NCBI GenBank assembly: GCA_033961575.1
Contig: CM066732.1
Span: 70,346,687-70,410,686, forward strand
Length of the DNA: 64,000 nucleotides
Reading direction: 5' to 3'
Origin: Aselliscus stoliczkanus
Lineage: Eukaryota; Chordata; Mammalia; Chiroptera; Hipposideridae
A program made the translations under genes and the position numbers. The notes beneath the pieces are model-generated. The model was not told the origin of the DNA. It ran no database searches and was given only the letters and a program-made list of their open reading frames with translations. The first letter of the stretch is position 1; every line of letters starts with the position of its first letter. Shown here piece after piece: positions 37,715 through 50,514 of this stretch.

Positions 37715-38710
37715 AAGGGAAAATTTGATAAGTTGAGCTTTATTAAAATTAAAGTCTTCTGTAAAAGATACTATTAAGAGAATGAAAAGACAAGCCACAC
37801 ACTGTAAGTAAATATCTGCAAAACACATCTTACAAAGGATTTACATTCAAAATGTACCAAGGACTCTTAAAATTCAACAATAAGAAAACTGATGGAAATG
37901 ATCACAAATATGAAGCATTACCTCAATGTACAAAATATGTAGATGGAAAGTAAGCATGTAAAAATATGCTCAATCTGCCATGAGATAATTGCAAATTTAA
38001 CCAACAATTAGGTACAATTGTACATGCTGAATGACTAAAATCCCAAACCCAAACAATACCAATTGCTAGCAAGTATGTGGAGCTCATTTAGTGCTGATGG
38101 GAATACAAGGTAGTACGGCCACTTTGGAAGACAGTCCAACCCTTTCTTACAAAGCTAAATACAGTATTATGATCTAGCAGTTACTCTCCTAGGTATTTAC
38201 CCAAATTCTTTGAAAACTTTTCACAGAAAACCTGCACACAAATGTTTATATAAAATGTATTCAAAACTGCCCTAAACTGGAATCAATTAAGATGTCTTTT
38301 GGCAGGTGGCTGGATTACCAAACTGTCACATATTCATACAATGCAATATTATTCAGTGATAAAAAAGTGAGTTAGCATCCCACAAAAAGATGGATGAATC
38401 ATAAATGTATATTGTTTATTGAAAGAAGCCAGTAGGAACAGGGCACTTAATGTATGATTCTAATTATATGGCATTCAGTATAAGCAAAAATAGAGACAAT
38501 AAATATTGAGACAGATTAGTATTTTCCAGGAGTTCTACTGGTGAGGTAGTTTGAACAGGTGAACTACAGGGGATTATTTCAGATAGTGAAACTATTCTGT
38601 ATGATAATATAATGTTGAATAAATAACACTATGCATTTGTCAAACACTTTAGAATTTATAACACAAAATGTGAACATCATTTTATGACAATTAAAAAATA
38701 TATATTTTCA
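37715..38710 (+). mobile_element. Old L1 ORF2 3' portion, plus strand (possible continuation of the 30.8-kb L1)
   Basis: aaatttgataagttgagcttt, ttcaacaataagaaaactgat, tacggccactttggaagacag, ggaatcaattaagatgtcttt, gtgataaaaaagtgagttagc follow ORF2 order to its end, then a decayed 3' UTR. Same strand and age as the element at 30770-35935. Confidence 0.75.
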
Positions 38711-38951
38711 AAAGTTGAATGATATAAGGATAGAATGCAGAATGTGACAAAACCATCTAATTATATGAAACTATCATCTGAAACAACCTCAGTGAAGGGA
38801 GTGCAGAATAGGCTGCTGACCTAATAACTTTGGAAATTAGTGGATTCTCAAAGGGCTAAATGCAAGAGAAATTATACAATTTGACTGTCTGTAATTGATA
38901 AACCTATTTCCCCCTGGGGCACAGGTTAACAATTCTGATACTGCTTATACT
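38711..38951. other. Unassigned spacer
   Basis: No recognisable feature. Confidence 0.4.
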
Positions 38952-39211
38952 AGGTTCTAGGATATGCCATAACAAGTACCACAAATTGAGTAGCTTAACC
39001 TACAGAATTCTGAGATCAAGTTGAACTTAGGGGCCATGCTCACTCTGAAAGCAGCAGAGAAATTTGTGCTCCAGGTCTCCGTCTCTCTCCTAGATTCTGG
39101 TAGTCCTTTGGCTTGTAACAGGGAGATATTTACTGCAAACTTAACATGGTGTTTGTTGGAGGAGGTCATTGAGACAATGTGATCTCTCCTCACCCCTTCT
39201 TGTCCTTGGAA

Positions 39212-39565
39212 TGTACAGTTTACCAACTGTTTCCACAGCCGAAGTCATTTTCAAGGTCTTAACCTTGAGAGAATAAGGTGTTGTTGAGACCATCTGGACA
39301 ATGTACCTGACTGATCCTAGCTAAGACCTCTATATAAATTTTTAAGATTCTTACTAGTGGGTGTGGAGATCTACTCATCTTGCCATTGCCTAAAATAAGC
39401 CTCATATATATAAGATAAATTCCCTTCCTTATCAAACCTACCACCTATCAACCTCAAGTAGTCTGCCTCTTTGTTCAGTCATTCCTCATCCTTCATGTTC
39501 AGGGGCAGTTCCAGATTTCACTCAGGAAGCACCTGAGGTTTTGAGACAGCAATGTTCTCCTTGTG
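39212..39565. mobile_element. Possible solo LTR of an unidentified ERV
   Basis: Block foreign to the MLT1 around it. It has a TATA-like cctctatataaattttt near 39330 and cataagcctc/tctgcctctttg-type LTR composition. Ends are not defined; a short tccttg near both sides could be the target duplication. Tentative. Confidence 0.3.
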
Positions 39566-39655
39566 TGCTTATCTGTGTCCCAACTTCCTCTTTTTACATG
39601 AAACTCAGTTATATTGGATTAGGGGCCCACTCTACTCTGAGATGACCATCTTTTT

Positions 39656-39868
39656 TCCTTTTTTTTTTTTTTTAAGATTTCTATTAAAATATAGCTAACA
39701 CATAATTTTTAAAATTAGTTTCAGGTGTACAAAACAATGTAATACTGAGACATTTACAGCCCTCACAAAATGATAACCCTTCTCCCCTAATCTACTACCC
39801 CTCTGACATTGTATATAGCTGTTAGAATTCCATTGGCTCTATTCCCTATGCTGTACTCCACATCCTGA

Positions 39869-39928
<60 letters not shown>

Positions 39929-40140
39929 ATTGTAGTTGACGTTCAATAATATTTAGCTTCAGCATACAGTATTCTTCTATTAGTTTCAGGTGTTTGCTAT
40001 AGTTGTTAAACATTTATATACCTGAAGAAGTAATCACCATGATAAGTCCAGCAACCATCTGACAATGTACAATGTTATCACAATATTATTGACTATATAC
40101 CCCATGGTGTTCACATCCCCATGACTTATTTGTTTTACGG
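39656..40140 (-). mobile_element. L1 3'-UTR fragment inserted in the MLT1
   Basis: T run at about 39658-39674, then gtttcaggtgtacaaaacaat, tctactacccctctgacattg, ctatgctgtactccacatcc, a (TA)n run at 39872-39925, and a second L1 3' UTR block. atgacc at 39642 and 40142 is a short candidate target duplication. Confidence 0.85.
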
Positions 40141-40240
40141 TATGACCTCATTTTTAACTGCATCTGGAAGAACCCTATTTCCAAGTAAGCTCACATTCTG
40201 AGGAAAGGGGAGGAGACTAGACTGGTCTGAGGGGTAGTTG

Positions 40241-41184
40241 TTGGAGATAGTATGAATTCATGTTTAACTTAATATACATATAAATGTTACATATAGCATC
40301 CTCCCTCAAGGAGGTTAAGCATAATGCCTCACTCCTTAAGGGTGACTTATTTGTAATGACTTTATTCCAAATAGTATAACATGGAAAAGGGATAAAAAGC
40401 TTATTTTAAAGGTGGAGAAACCTGATGAACACTCTCTTAGCCTGGTGATAATGATTAATACTTATAGTAAGTCATGTTGATAGAATATACCCTGGATATG
40501 ATATGATGAACTTGGCACTTAACCTCTATAGTCTTCTTCTCCAAAACATGTAACCTCAGCCTAATCATGACAAACAAAATCATGATTAGAAACGCTAGCT
40601 GAGGGACATACTACAAAATTCCTGATCAGTACTTCTCGTAACTCTCAAACTCACCAACTGTAAGGAAAGTCTGAGAAATTAATCTGAGTCAATAGGAACC
40701 AGAGGAGGCATGACAAATACACTGTGATATCATGGATGGGCTCCTAGACCATAAAAAGGACATTATATAAAAACTAAGGAAACCCAAATAATGTATGGAA
40801 ATTTAATTAATAATAATATATTAATATTAGATGATTATAACAAATGTGCCATATTAATATACTTTGTTGACAGTAGAGAAAACAGTTGTACAATACATGG
40901 AATGGAAACTTCTGTACAAGCATCATAATTTTTCTGTAAATTTAATGCTATTCTAAAGTAAAAACATAATAGTTTTTTTAAAGGAATTAATTGTTTAACT
41001 TGAGCCTGTAACCTACTCTTTTATCCCAGATTCGTTTTCTCTAAGGCAATTATTTCTAATTGAAATAATTGCCTTGGAAATAATTAGAAATAATTGCCTT
41101 ATATACTTCTGCAACCAGTTACTATTTAGGGAATATAAGTTTATGATTTCCACCTTTCTCACTTTCTTAAATTTAAAAGGTCCA
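40241..41184. other. Unassigned DNA containing a 19-bp inverted repeat
   Basis: Apart from the hairpin at 41043-41100 no feature is recognised. Confidence 0.45.
41043..41100. repeat. Perfect 19-bp inverted repeat (quasi-palindrome)
   Basis: Arms aaggcaattatttctaatt (41043-41061) and aattagaaataattgcctt (41082-41100) are exact reverse complements. The 20-nt spacer contains a further half-copy, gaaataattgcctt. Confidence 0.97.
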
Positions 41185-42407
41185 TTTACCGAAATTAACT
41201 CAAAATGAATCAAAGACCTAAACATAAGACCTGAAACAATAAACTGGACAGAAGGAAACATAGACTAGACTTATGGACCTTGGGTTCAAAGAGGATTTTA
41301 TGATTTTGACCTCAAAGGAAAGGGAAGTAAAAGCTAAAATAATGAATGGAACTATATATCAAACTAAAAATCTTCTGCATAGCAAAAGGAACCATTGATA
41401 AAATAAAGAGGCAAGCAACCAAATGGGAGAAGATTTTTGCAAACAACGCCTCTGATAGATATGAGGTTAATATCCAAAATATATAAGAAACTCATACAAC
41501 TCAACAACAAAAACACAAACAATCCAATTTAAAAATGGGCAGAAGGCCCTGAATAGACGTTTCTCCAAAGAAGACATACAGATGGTCAATAGACATGTGA
41601 AAAGATGCTCAACATCACTAATCATCAGAGAAACGCAAATAAAAACCACAATGAGATATCACCTCGCACCAGTTAGAATGGATCATGAACAAGACAAAGA
41701 GTACCAAGTGTAGGACGGGCTGTGGAGTAAAAGGAACCCTCAAACACTTGGTGAGAATGCAGATTGGTGCACCACTATGGAAGGCACTGCGGAGGTTCTT
41801 CAAAAAATTAAGATTAGAATTATCATATGACCCAGCAATCATTCTCCAGGGTATATACCCAAAAAATCTGAAAACATTTATCCATAAAGCTACATGTGCT
41901 CCGATGTTCATTGTAGCTTTATTTATGGTGGCCAAGACATGGAAACAACCAAAGTGTCCTTCGATAGATGATTGGATAAAGAAGATGTAGTACATATACA
42001 CAATGGATTACTATTCTGCCATAAGGATGATGAAATAGTGTCATTTGAGATGATAGATGGATCTTGAGATTATTATGTTAAGTGAAATAATTTAGACAGA
42101 AAAAGTCAAGAACCATATGATTTTACTGATATGTGGGATATAAAACTGAAAACAACAAAGGAACAGACAAACAAATGAAGAAACAGAAACTCATAGACAC
42201 AGACAACAGTTTAGTGGTTACCAGAGGGTAAGGGGTTTGGTAGATGAAGAGTAAATGGGATCAAATATATGGTGATGGAAGAGGAACCGACTCTGGGTGG
42301 TAAACACACAATGTTACATATAGATGATATATCACAGATTTGTATACTTGAAACCTATGTAACTTTACTAACCATTGTCACCCCAATAAACTTTAATTTA
42401 AAAAAAG
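41185..42407 (+). mobile_element. 5'-truncated L1, plus strand
   Basis: ORF2 C-terminal third (caaaatgaatcaaagacctaa, ttaatatccaaaatatataag, acgggctgtggagtaaaagg) to its 3' UTR end (attgtcaccccaataaactt plus A tail). A 101-codon frame (41685-41990) retains the zinc-cluster region and [18 protein letters not shown]; all else is broken. Confidence 0.92.
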
Positions 42408-44914
42408 GTAGTGCCTTAAATGCAGTCCCTGTTTGTAGTGAAATAAACTTACCGATTATTTCAGAAAATGAATACTAAATTGGAAAATAAAGTCAAATTT
42501 TTGTCTTTGCTTTTTTACAAACTAGATATTTGACTTAGACAGGTCATTTGACACTGGAGAAGTGATTCTTAAATTTTTAAATCTACCTTTTAATCTTTAT
42601 CAAATTCTATATGTATATGCACATTCTATTTATATGAAAAATTAATATTAAAAATAATTAATATCATATATACTTGCCGCCACAAATCACCATAATTGAT
42701 ATAAATTCAGTGAAAATAAAGAATCTTGGAATTTTACTTAGTCTGTGCAAATGTTTAGGCTTTTTGAAATGTTAAATATAATGGAGATATTTCCAACACT
42801 ACAGCTGCTAAGCTGAGAAGCCCACAGGCCCCAACTGAGAAACTGCAGTACTAAATGACCTCAAGTTCAATAATTCTACTAAAAGAATAATTGATTGTAT
42901 TTAAACTACTGAATGCCACTATCATCAAATACTTTTCTAATACGTCTCGGTTACATAAAGCAGAGGGTCCTTCTGCTTTGCCACTCTGCTATTTAGTCAT
43001 CTGGCTCTTCATGCGTTTAATAAATACACAAGTCTCCTCATACTGAGGAGTGTGGTAGGTGCTGAGGATAGAAAGATAAAAATACACAGGTCTTGCTTGC
43101 AGGTCAAAGTTTACACATGGGATACACAAACCATATATATGTCCACATGATCCCTCCTTGATTATTTAGAAGTTTCTAAAGTCATTAAGAGGACAACTCA
43201 GAAACTGTATTTGCAATGATAGGAAAAAAATAACCTCTTCAACATTAGTGATTTTTTTTTTTTTGTCTTCATGGCAGCAGGGAGTCCATATAAGAGATGT
43301 TTTTTATAAGAGGTACTTTTAGAAGTGGCATTGAAAGTAACTTTTTTCTGTGGAAATATAAGACATTTTCTAACCAAAAGGGGAGAACAAAGGGCATTTA
43401 TGTATCAAAACTTCTGTTTTCACTTAACAGTCACCAGCTTTCCAAGCCACAGTCTTCTTCAACTCTTCTTGTGTAAAGTAAAAGTTTAATAAATATTTAT
43501 TTACAATGGTAAAAAGGGTAGCTCTTAAATGGCTCATCTAGGTGTAATAAATTTAAGCATGACTATAATTTCTACTGAATTCTAAAGTAGGATTTCCCTT
43601 GTGTTTGTTATCTCTGGACATAGGTATTAACACATTCTAGTGCTGGTTATTTTTTTCTCTGATTAGTTGATCTACTTTTCATTAAATACACAGTTAATAT
43701 GTAAAAATCAAGTGTTTTAATTTTCAGAATGCAGAAGAAAAATATCACTTCTATTAAAAAAATTAGATATATTTATCATGTAAACCTTTCTAGTTGAAAA
43801 TATGTTGGTATATCAACACTACAGTATGAGATAGCAACATCCTTATGTTCTAATAATAGGAAGAAGAATGATCACTTTCTAGATCTTTCTGTTTTTCAAA
43901 AAAAATACTATATTTTTTAATAACTCAATAAAATTACACCTTATTTGGATTCACAGTTGTCACTTTTACTATAGTGAAATAATAGCTAATATTTTTACCC
44001 AAACAGGCACAACTTCCAAGATACAATTGCTTTTAATCCCATACAGAAACTTGACAAAAATAAGATGAATTATCTTTCTTCATATTTCTGTCTCTAAATG
44101 TATCATACTTCAATTATACATTGCTAGAGTAAATATATGTGTAACATAAAATACATTATATCTTATCTCTGATTTCTTAATTTTTTTGTTACTACCATAA
44201 CTATTTATGCATATAGATATTGATAATTTCTTGTTTTTGTTTGCCTTGTCTTGTTTAAAATTTGAGGGAAATATTATATATGCATGTCTTGTTTAAAATT
44301 TGAGGGAAATATTATGTGGCCTTAAGGAAGAAATATTTGGATATGAACATGTTATTATTAGATGGCCTTTCTCATTTTGCATTAATTTCTGGGCTACTTA
44401 TATCCTCCCTTGGAACCATTCTTTAAGTGTGATTAAGATTTGACATTTAAAGTCAATTTATTTAATAAAAAAAGATTTTAAATATACTCTGCGAAATCAA
44501 CTAGAAAAAAACTATCTTTACATAGCTCTTTTTCCTATTTCCATAGACTGATATGTGACAATAACCTGTAATGTTTGAAAACAAGATTCTAGTTATTTCT
44601 AAAATATGTTCTTCCTCTAAATCCAGCTCCGGGCCCCTACTCTTACACTGAAAAAGGAATAATGTAAAAGGGAATGATTTTATTCTGCTTTTTGCAATTC
44701 AAGACATCCTAGATGTGAATGATTTGTAACCACATGTTAGATACATCTTTAGATCAGGTTTTCCCATTTATTGGCTCCAGTGCACTTTTTAACAGACAGC
44801 ATATCACGTCTGCACTCTGCGATATTCCCCAGTATGCACATCAGCACGCAGTGCTCCAGGAACTTTATGTGCATATAAATGCAGATTCAAATTCAGACAG
44901 TTCAAGATAGGATT
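42408..44914. other. Mostly unassigned; old LINE-type snippet at 43015-43120
   Basis: 43015-43120 (ttaataaatacacaagtctcc…ggtaggtgctgaggatagaaag) resembles an ancient L2/L3-class segment. A 38-bp-offset duplication lies at 44247-44315. No gene is supported. Confidence 0.4.
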
Positions 44915-44990
44915 TGATATATGCATTTCTAACAAGCTGCACTGTGATGCTAAAGCTGTTGGTTGGAGAAGCAAATTTTGGGTGTTAAGG
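44915..44990 (+). mobile_element. MER5-like fragment
   Basis: catttctaacaagctgcact followed by gtgatgctaaagctgttgg matches the MER5 hAT-MITE central segment. Only part remains. Confidence 0.5.
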
Positions 44991-45177
44991 CAAGGTTTTC
45001 ACATTAAAGCCTGAGGAAATCCTATAGTAAAAAAACCCATTTTACTTTCAACTAAAGTTTTGTTGTTTTTTTAACCTAGAACAATGATTCCCCACCCCCA
45101 CCCCGCCCTGAATACTATTTGACACCTCCCAGAACGAATGTTCCACAGAATACATTTTGAGAAATGTCACTTCAGAT

Positions 45178-45359
45178 CAGTGATTCTCAACCTTTAAAGT
45201 GCATCCGAATCGCCTGGTGGGCTTTGGTAAAGTACAGATGTCCCGCCCTATCCTTGGAGTTTATGATTCTGCAGCACTGGGTTGGGACCTGCGTGGTCAC
45301 ACTAGCACCATCCCCTAATGCTCATGCGCTCCTAGGGGCCGCACTTTGAGAAGCACTGC
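45178..45359 (+). mobile_element. MER5A-type hAT MITE
   Basis: Starts cagtgattctcaaccttt and ends cactttgagaagcactg, a pair of inverted termini. The centre has gtgcatccgaatcgcctgg and ttatgattctgcagcactgg. Length of about 182 bp is normal. Confidence 0.85.
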
Positions 45360-45668
45360 TTTAGTCTCGCTGGTTTCTGCATCGGTGGCAAGTCAGACTG
45401 CTAGAAATCTTCACAGATACATTCTATTTCTTTAATCCTCCACATATATTTCCTAGGGGTAGGGATTTAACATCATGCCTTTGAAGATTACATAAACTAT
45501 ATCCATATGGTAATATGGAATATCATTTTTAAAATATCTTGTTGAAAGGCTGTTCAGTACAGAGGTCAGTCGTCTTTAACTAAGAAGAAATGAGATATTC
45601 TTGTTAATATTTTCATCTAGAAAAAAATCATCTCTCTTAATAGGCTAGAAAATGTTATTGATGAGAGT

Positions 45669-45704
<36 letters not shown>

Positions 45705-47288
45705 TATTTCCTCTCTTTTTGGACTTGATTCTTCTTCTATATCATTTCTAAAAATTGGTTGAATTGTTTTATTATCTCCATGTTTTTATGCCATTCTTCT
45801 CAGAAATCAGTTTTTTCTGATGCCATTCTTCTCAGAAATCTCAGAAATTAGAAAAATCAATGGGGTATAATAAATAATATACCACAATATTCAAGCTTAC
45901 ACATATATTTATCAATCTTATTACACAAACATTACTGCAATCAGAAATCATAAGTAACAACAGTTCAATACTCTATTATTCAAACTCTTAATTTTCTCAG
46001 AAAATATTATACATGAAAATATTGTACCATGTTAGAAACATTACAAGTTCTCCTTTATAGAGGTCATGATTTTTCACATTAAAAAATCATATTATATCAT
46101 TAGAAGGGAAACAAGTCATAGATAATAGTTCATTAAAAATTTAATTTATACACTCAATACATTCCAAATTTTATCCATACATTTTTGTTGCAGAATAAGT
46201 TAACTACACTGAATATGTTTCTTCCTCCATGAGGAGGAATGAGAGTCAAAATAGTAGGTGTATATTGTCAATTTGTCTAGCTAACAGGATCTGAAGATTA
46301 AATTTCTCACAGCCCCTCATATTGGTGGGAATTTAACAGATATTTATTAATGTGATAAATAAGATAGATGCAAGTTCTTTGGTACTCCTCATAAAAGCAG
46401 TTTCATAATTTTCGTTGTAAAGATACCATTGCCAGAGAATGTATTTTTTCTTCTTTATTAAACGGAATACAAGAGATGATGAGAAATAAACTTCTTTATC
46501 AACTCATGGTTTGGATTAGTTACTGCTTAGGTGGTTAAGAAACTTAATGCATCACTCTTCAACATTTTACTCTTAGTAAATATTTGGAATAAGGTAACTG
46601 AGTGGGATACCTCTGTAAAAGAACCTTTTTGATTTTAGGGCTTTCTTGTATTTTGCAAGAAAGTAAAATGTTTTGCATAAAAATAAATAATTTGCTGCTT
46701 GATAAGAAAATTCCATGCAGTAGTTTAACAAATAGCTTTGTGTTCTTTTATGTCCAGGGTGATTTATCAGTTACATTGCTTGATCAGTTTTAAAAGAGGC
46801 AAAAAAATAAAAATTAAAAATAAATTAACAGGTGTTAATTTTTTTCTGTTTTCTAAATATGTTTTGAGATTTGCCACAAGGAAACTTGCCTAGCTGGTAC
46901 ATAGGAAAAAGATGACCTTTCACAGAACAGTGAGAGGAGGTTGGTTCCTCAGGGAAAGTGACTTGTGGTAAGTTTTAGACAGGCAAGCAGCCATCTGAAA
47001 TTTGAAAGCAGGTCTTACAGTCCTTCTTGCATTATTGGTTTCTACCTTAGAGTAGTTGTTCAAAAACAGAGTACTAAGCAAAGAGTAGAAAATAATGAGC
47101 ACCAGACCAAATATAGAAACAAAGAGAAAGATAGATAAAACTCCTGGGAGACATTGACAACTAGACGTCAGTGTTTGCCAGGCCGAACCAAATTAGGCAT
47201 TTACCTCACTTGTGTAAAATTTATTTTGTATTTCTTAGATAATTAAGAAACAAAAAATATCCCCCTATCCTGAAAACTCTGCTTGGTA
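45360..47288. other. Unassigned, with a (CA)n at 45672-45702 and a 32-bp-offset duplication at 45788-45840
   Basis: About 15 CA units. atgccattcttctcagaaat occurs at 45788 and 45820. Otherwise featureless, A/T-rich. Confidence 0.5.
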
Positions 47289-47296
47289 GTCTAGAA

Positions 47297-47501
47297 CAGG
47301 TGTTGGCAAACTTTTGAGATGGAAGAGCCAATCCTGTCCCTCACAACAATTTAAAAATTATTTAAGAGCCATAAAACAAGTGAAATTACCATTATGTGAA
47401 TAATATCCTTTAAAAATTTTATAAATTAAACTATGATAGTTTTATTTTCAGTTTCAGTTTTTCCTCAGAGCCACATGTGGCTCGCAGTTTGCCGATCCCT
47501 G
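47297..47501 (+). mobile_element. hAT-like MITE (205 bp) with perfect 8-bp target duplication
   Basis: Inverted ends caggtgttggcaaac and gtttgccgatccctg. The flanking gtctagaa at 47289-47296 and 47502-47509 is exactly the 8-bp duplication typical of hAT transposons. Non-coding, so mobilised by a transposase elsewhere. A reversed relative lies at 62344. Confidence 0.93.
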
Positions 47502-47509
47502 GTCTAGAA

Positions 47510-47762
47510 TATTCAAGATAAGCTGTTCCTAGGTTTTTGTTCTACAGAATCTTACCAGGTTTGTGAATTTCTAAATCCTCTCACTCATGTGAAGAAATCA
47601 TTCATTAAATTGATGCAAGCTAAACTTGAGCTATTCCCATTACAAAGGGAGGGGACAATTATAAGTAATTCAAGGGGGTTCTGAGAAATATAGTCCCCTA
47701 ACCATCACAGCTATGATGATTTATCATAAAACTTCAAACTTGTGAGATATAAAGATAAAAAA
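47510..47762. other. Unassigned spacer
   Basis: No recognisable feature; ends at the left target duplication of the next L1. Confidence 0.4.
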
Positions 47763-47780
47763 TACAATGTTATACTTTTT

Positions 47781-48205
47781 TTTTTTTTTAGGTTTTTTTT
47801 TTTTATTAATTTTTTTAAAATTTATTTATTTTTAATTAGCTTCAGCTGTACAACACAGTGCAACAGTTATACTTTTTACCCCTCAAAGTGACAACCCCTC
47901 CTCCTCCATTTGGCCACCCCACTCCTCCCACCCATATCATATATATCTATTACACTTCCTCTGACTCCCTTTCACATTATAATCCACATCCCGTGACTAT
48001 CTATATATTCAATTACAGTTGGTATACAGTATTATACAACCTCAGCTTCAGGTGTACAGTGCAGTGATCAAGCCTCTTCTCCATCCATGCAATGGTCTCC
48101 CTAACAAGACATATGACCATCTGACACCCCACAAAATATTTACAATATTATTAATTATTTTCCCCAAACTGTCTTTCATATCCCAGTGGCAATATTGTAG
48201 TTGCC
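47781..48205 (-). mobile_element. Young, extremely 5'-truncated L1 (3' UTR only)
   Basis: Double T run, then gcttcagctgtacaacacag and the full young-type L1 3' UTR antisense, stopping before ORF2. A perfect 18-bp target duplication, tacaatgttatacttttt, lies at 47763-47780 and 48206-48223. The intact duplication indicates a recent insertion. Confidence 0.96.
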
Positions 48206-49802
48206 TACAATGTTATACTTTTTAAGAAATTAAAACATTGTTGCTTTGCCTTGCCTTTGAGAGAAAATGAATTTTTGTTTTACTCGTTTGTGGCTTTTAG
48301 CCAATATTATGATATATAAGTAGACTTTATATTTTAGAGCAGTTTTAGGTTCACAGCAAAATTATGCAAAAAGTACAGAGATTTCTCATATACACCCTAC
48401 CCCCACACATGCATACCTTCTCCTACTAATATCCCCACCTGAGTTTTCCATTTGTTGTAATCAATGAACCTAAATTGACACAACATTATCACAGGAAGCC
48501 TATAGTTTACTTTGGAGTCAGTCTTGGTTTTATCCATTCTATGGGTTTTGACAAATGTATACTGACATGTGTCCACCATTAGAGTATCATACAAAATAAT
48601 TTCACTGCCCTAAAATCATCTGTGTTCCACCATCTATTCATTCCTCTTTTCCCCCAATTCCTGAACTTTTGTATCTTTACAACTTTGTCTTTTCCAGGAT
48701 GTCATATAGTTGGAATTACATGTAGCCTTTTCAGATTGGCTTCTTTGACTTAGCAATATGCCTTTAAATTTCCTCCATGTCTTGATAGATCATTTGTTTT
48801 TAGCATTAAATAATATTCCATTGTCTGGATTGTATTGCAGTTTATTTATCCATTCACCTACTGAAGGATAAATTTGTTGCTTCCAAGTTTTGGCAATTGT
48901 AAATAAAGGTGCTATAAGCATCCATGTGAAGATTCTTGTATGGACATCCATTTTCAATTTTTAATTTATTTGATTAGATACCAAGGAGCATGATTGCTGG
49001 ATCTGATGGTTACAGTATATTTAGTTTTGTAGGAAATTACCAAATTGTATTTAAAAGTTGACCATACCAATATGCATTCCTACCAGCAATGAATAAGTGT
49101 TCCTTTAGCTTCACATCCTTGCCAGAATTTAGTGTTGTAAGTATTTTGGATTTTGAGTATTCTGATAGATGTATAGAGGTATTTCAATGCTGTTTAAATT
49201 TGCAGCTCCCTGATGACATGTGATGTTAAACCCTTTTTCCTGTGCTTCACTGTCATCTATGGTTCTTCTTAATATACATTGGTACAGGTATTTTGCCCAT
49301 TTCAAAATTGCGTTGTTTTCTAATATGAGTTTTAAAAGTTATTTGTATATTTTGGATAACATTTCTTTATAAAATGTGTCTTTTACTATACTTTCTCTTC
49401 ATCAGTGGCTTGTCTTCTCATTCTCTTGATGCTGTCTTTTGCAGAGCAAAAGTCTTTAATTTTAATGAAGTTCTGTTTATCAGTTATATTTTTCCTGGAT
49501 CATCCCTTTGATGTTGTAGCTAAAATGTCATTGCCATATCCAAGGTCATCTAGGTTTTCTCCTATGTTATTTTTAGGAGTTTGGTACTGTTGCATATTAA
49601 ATTTAAGTTTATGACCCATTTTGAGTTATTTTTTGTGAATGATGTCACAAAGCAGTCTTTATAAGATTCAGGTTTTGCATGTGGGTATACTGTTGTTCTT
49701 GCACCAATTGTTGAAAACAAAAAAAAATGGTTTTCTCCACTGTATTGCCTTTACATCTTTGTCAAAAATCAGTTGACTATATTGATGGGGGCCTACTCTT
49801 CA

Positions 49803-50514
49803 TGTGTGGCCTCACAGCAGCCTCGCTGTCTGCCTCCCTGCATTCGCCCATAACAGCAGGGCCTCACGGGGACAAGATTTTCATTATGTTTATGGCAAAA
49901 CCCCATGGGACCCTAAGAGAGAGGGCGGGTCAGCCAATGATGGGCAAGACCCTACATATGCGCAGGATGCCAATATAGGTGTGAGATCCTATATCAAATA
50001 TGCGCATCAGGGCGGCCTAAGCCAGGTGCAGTCGGAGGGTCCCTGGGAGGAATCAAGGAGGTGAAGCATATGGGGCCTAAGGGCCTGTTAATCCTTTTCT
50101 GCAGAGTTTACAGCCTGCAACAGAAAAGAGAAATCTTCCTAAGAAGCTAACAGCAGTCCTCCTTGCATTCTTGCCTCAAGGTATTATAGTGAACCATTAT
50201 CTGTCCCCATAGGGGACAGGGCTACATTGATCAAAGGGTCTTTTGGCTGAGGTGGTCTGTGAGGCATAGGGAAATTTGGCTAAATCTTGGGTGACGCATG
50301 TGATTTACAGACCTCGGAAAGAGCAAAGCCCCTTCCTTGTTTGTACTCAATAAAAGCTGCAAGCTGACCAGATTCGGGGCTCCTGTCCATCAGACAGAGT
50401 CCCCTGGCTCACATTGCTTTTTAAACTATCCCTGCCTCTTGCTCTTTATTTCTTTTTCTGAGTCCCCTCTGGTCCTCTCAAGGAAGCTAGACCCAGCCGT
50501 GCAGAGACGCGACA
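49803..50514 (+). mobile_element. Solo endogenous retrovirus LTR (712 bp) with 4-bp target duplication
   Basis: Begins TGTGTGGCCTC and ends GACGCGACA, the canonical TG…CA. Directly repeated ttca at 49799-49802 and 50515-50518 is a 4-bp target duplication, as is usual for gammaretrovirus-like (class I) elements. It is GC-richer than the flanks and has a GC box (gggcgg, 49923), a CCAAT box (49933) and a poly(A) signal aataaa at 50349. No gag, pol or env is attached, so the provirus was lost by LTR recombination. Orientation is inferred from the poly(A) signal and promoter boxes. The host sequence on both sides is the old L1. Confidence 0.88.
50349..50354 (+). terminator. LTR poly(A) signal
   Basis: AATAAA in ctcaataaaagctgc, placed about 165 bp before the LTR end; expected near the R region. 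Confidence 0.7.

Larger units (their letters stand above)
38952..40240 (-). mobile_element. MLT1-type LTR relic split by later insertions
   Basis: Reversed MLT1 blocks occur in three separated pieces: 38952-39205 (gatatgccataacaagtacc, ggccatgctcactctgaaagc, tagtcctttggcttgtaac), 39575-39650 (gttatattggattaggggccc) and 40140-40240 (tatgacctcatttttaactg, ccctatttccaagtaagctc). They run in correct order, so one old LTR was interrupted twice. Confidence 0.7.

Noticed and set aside
49727..50064. Overlapping 83- and 86-codon frames
   Set aside because: Fall inside the solo LTR and L1; no gag, pol or env motif, and solo LTRs do not encode proteins of this type.
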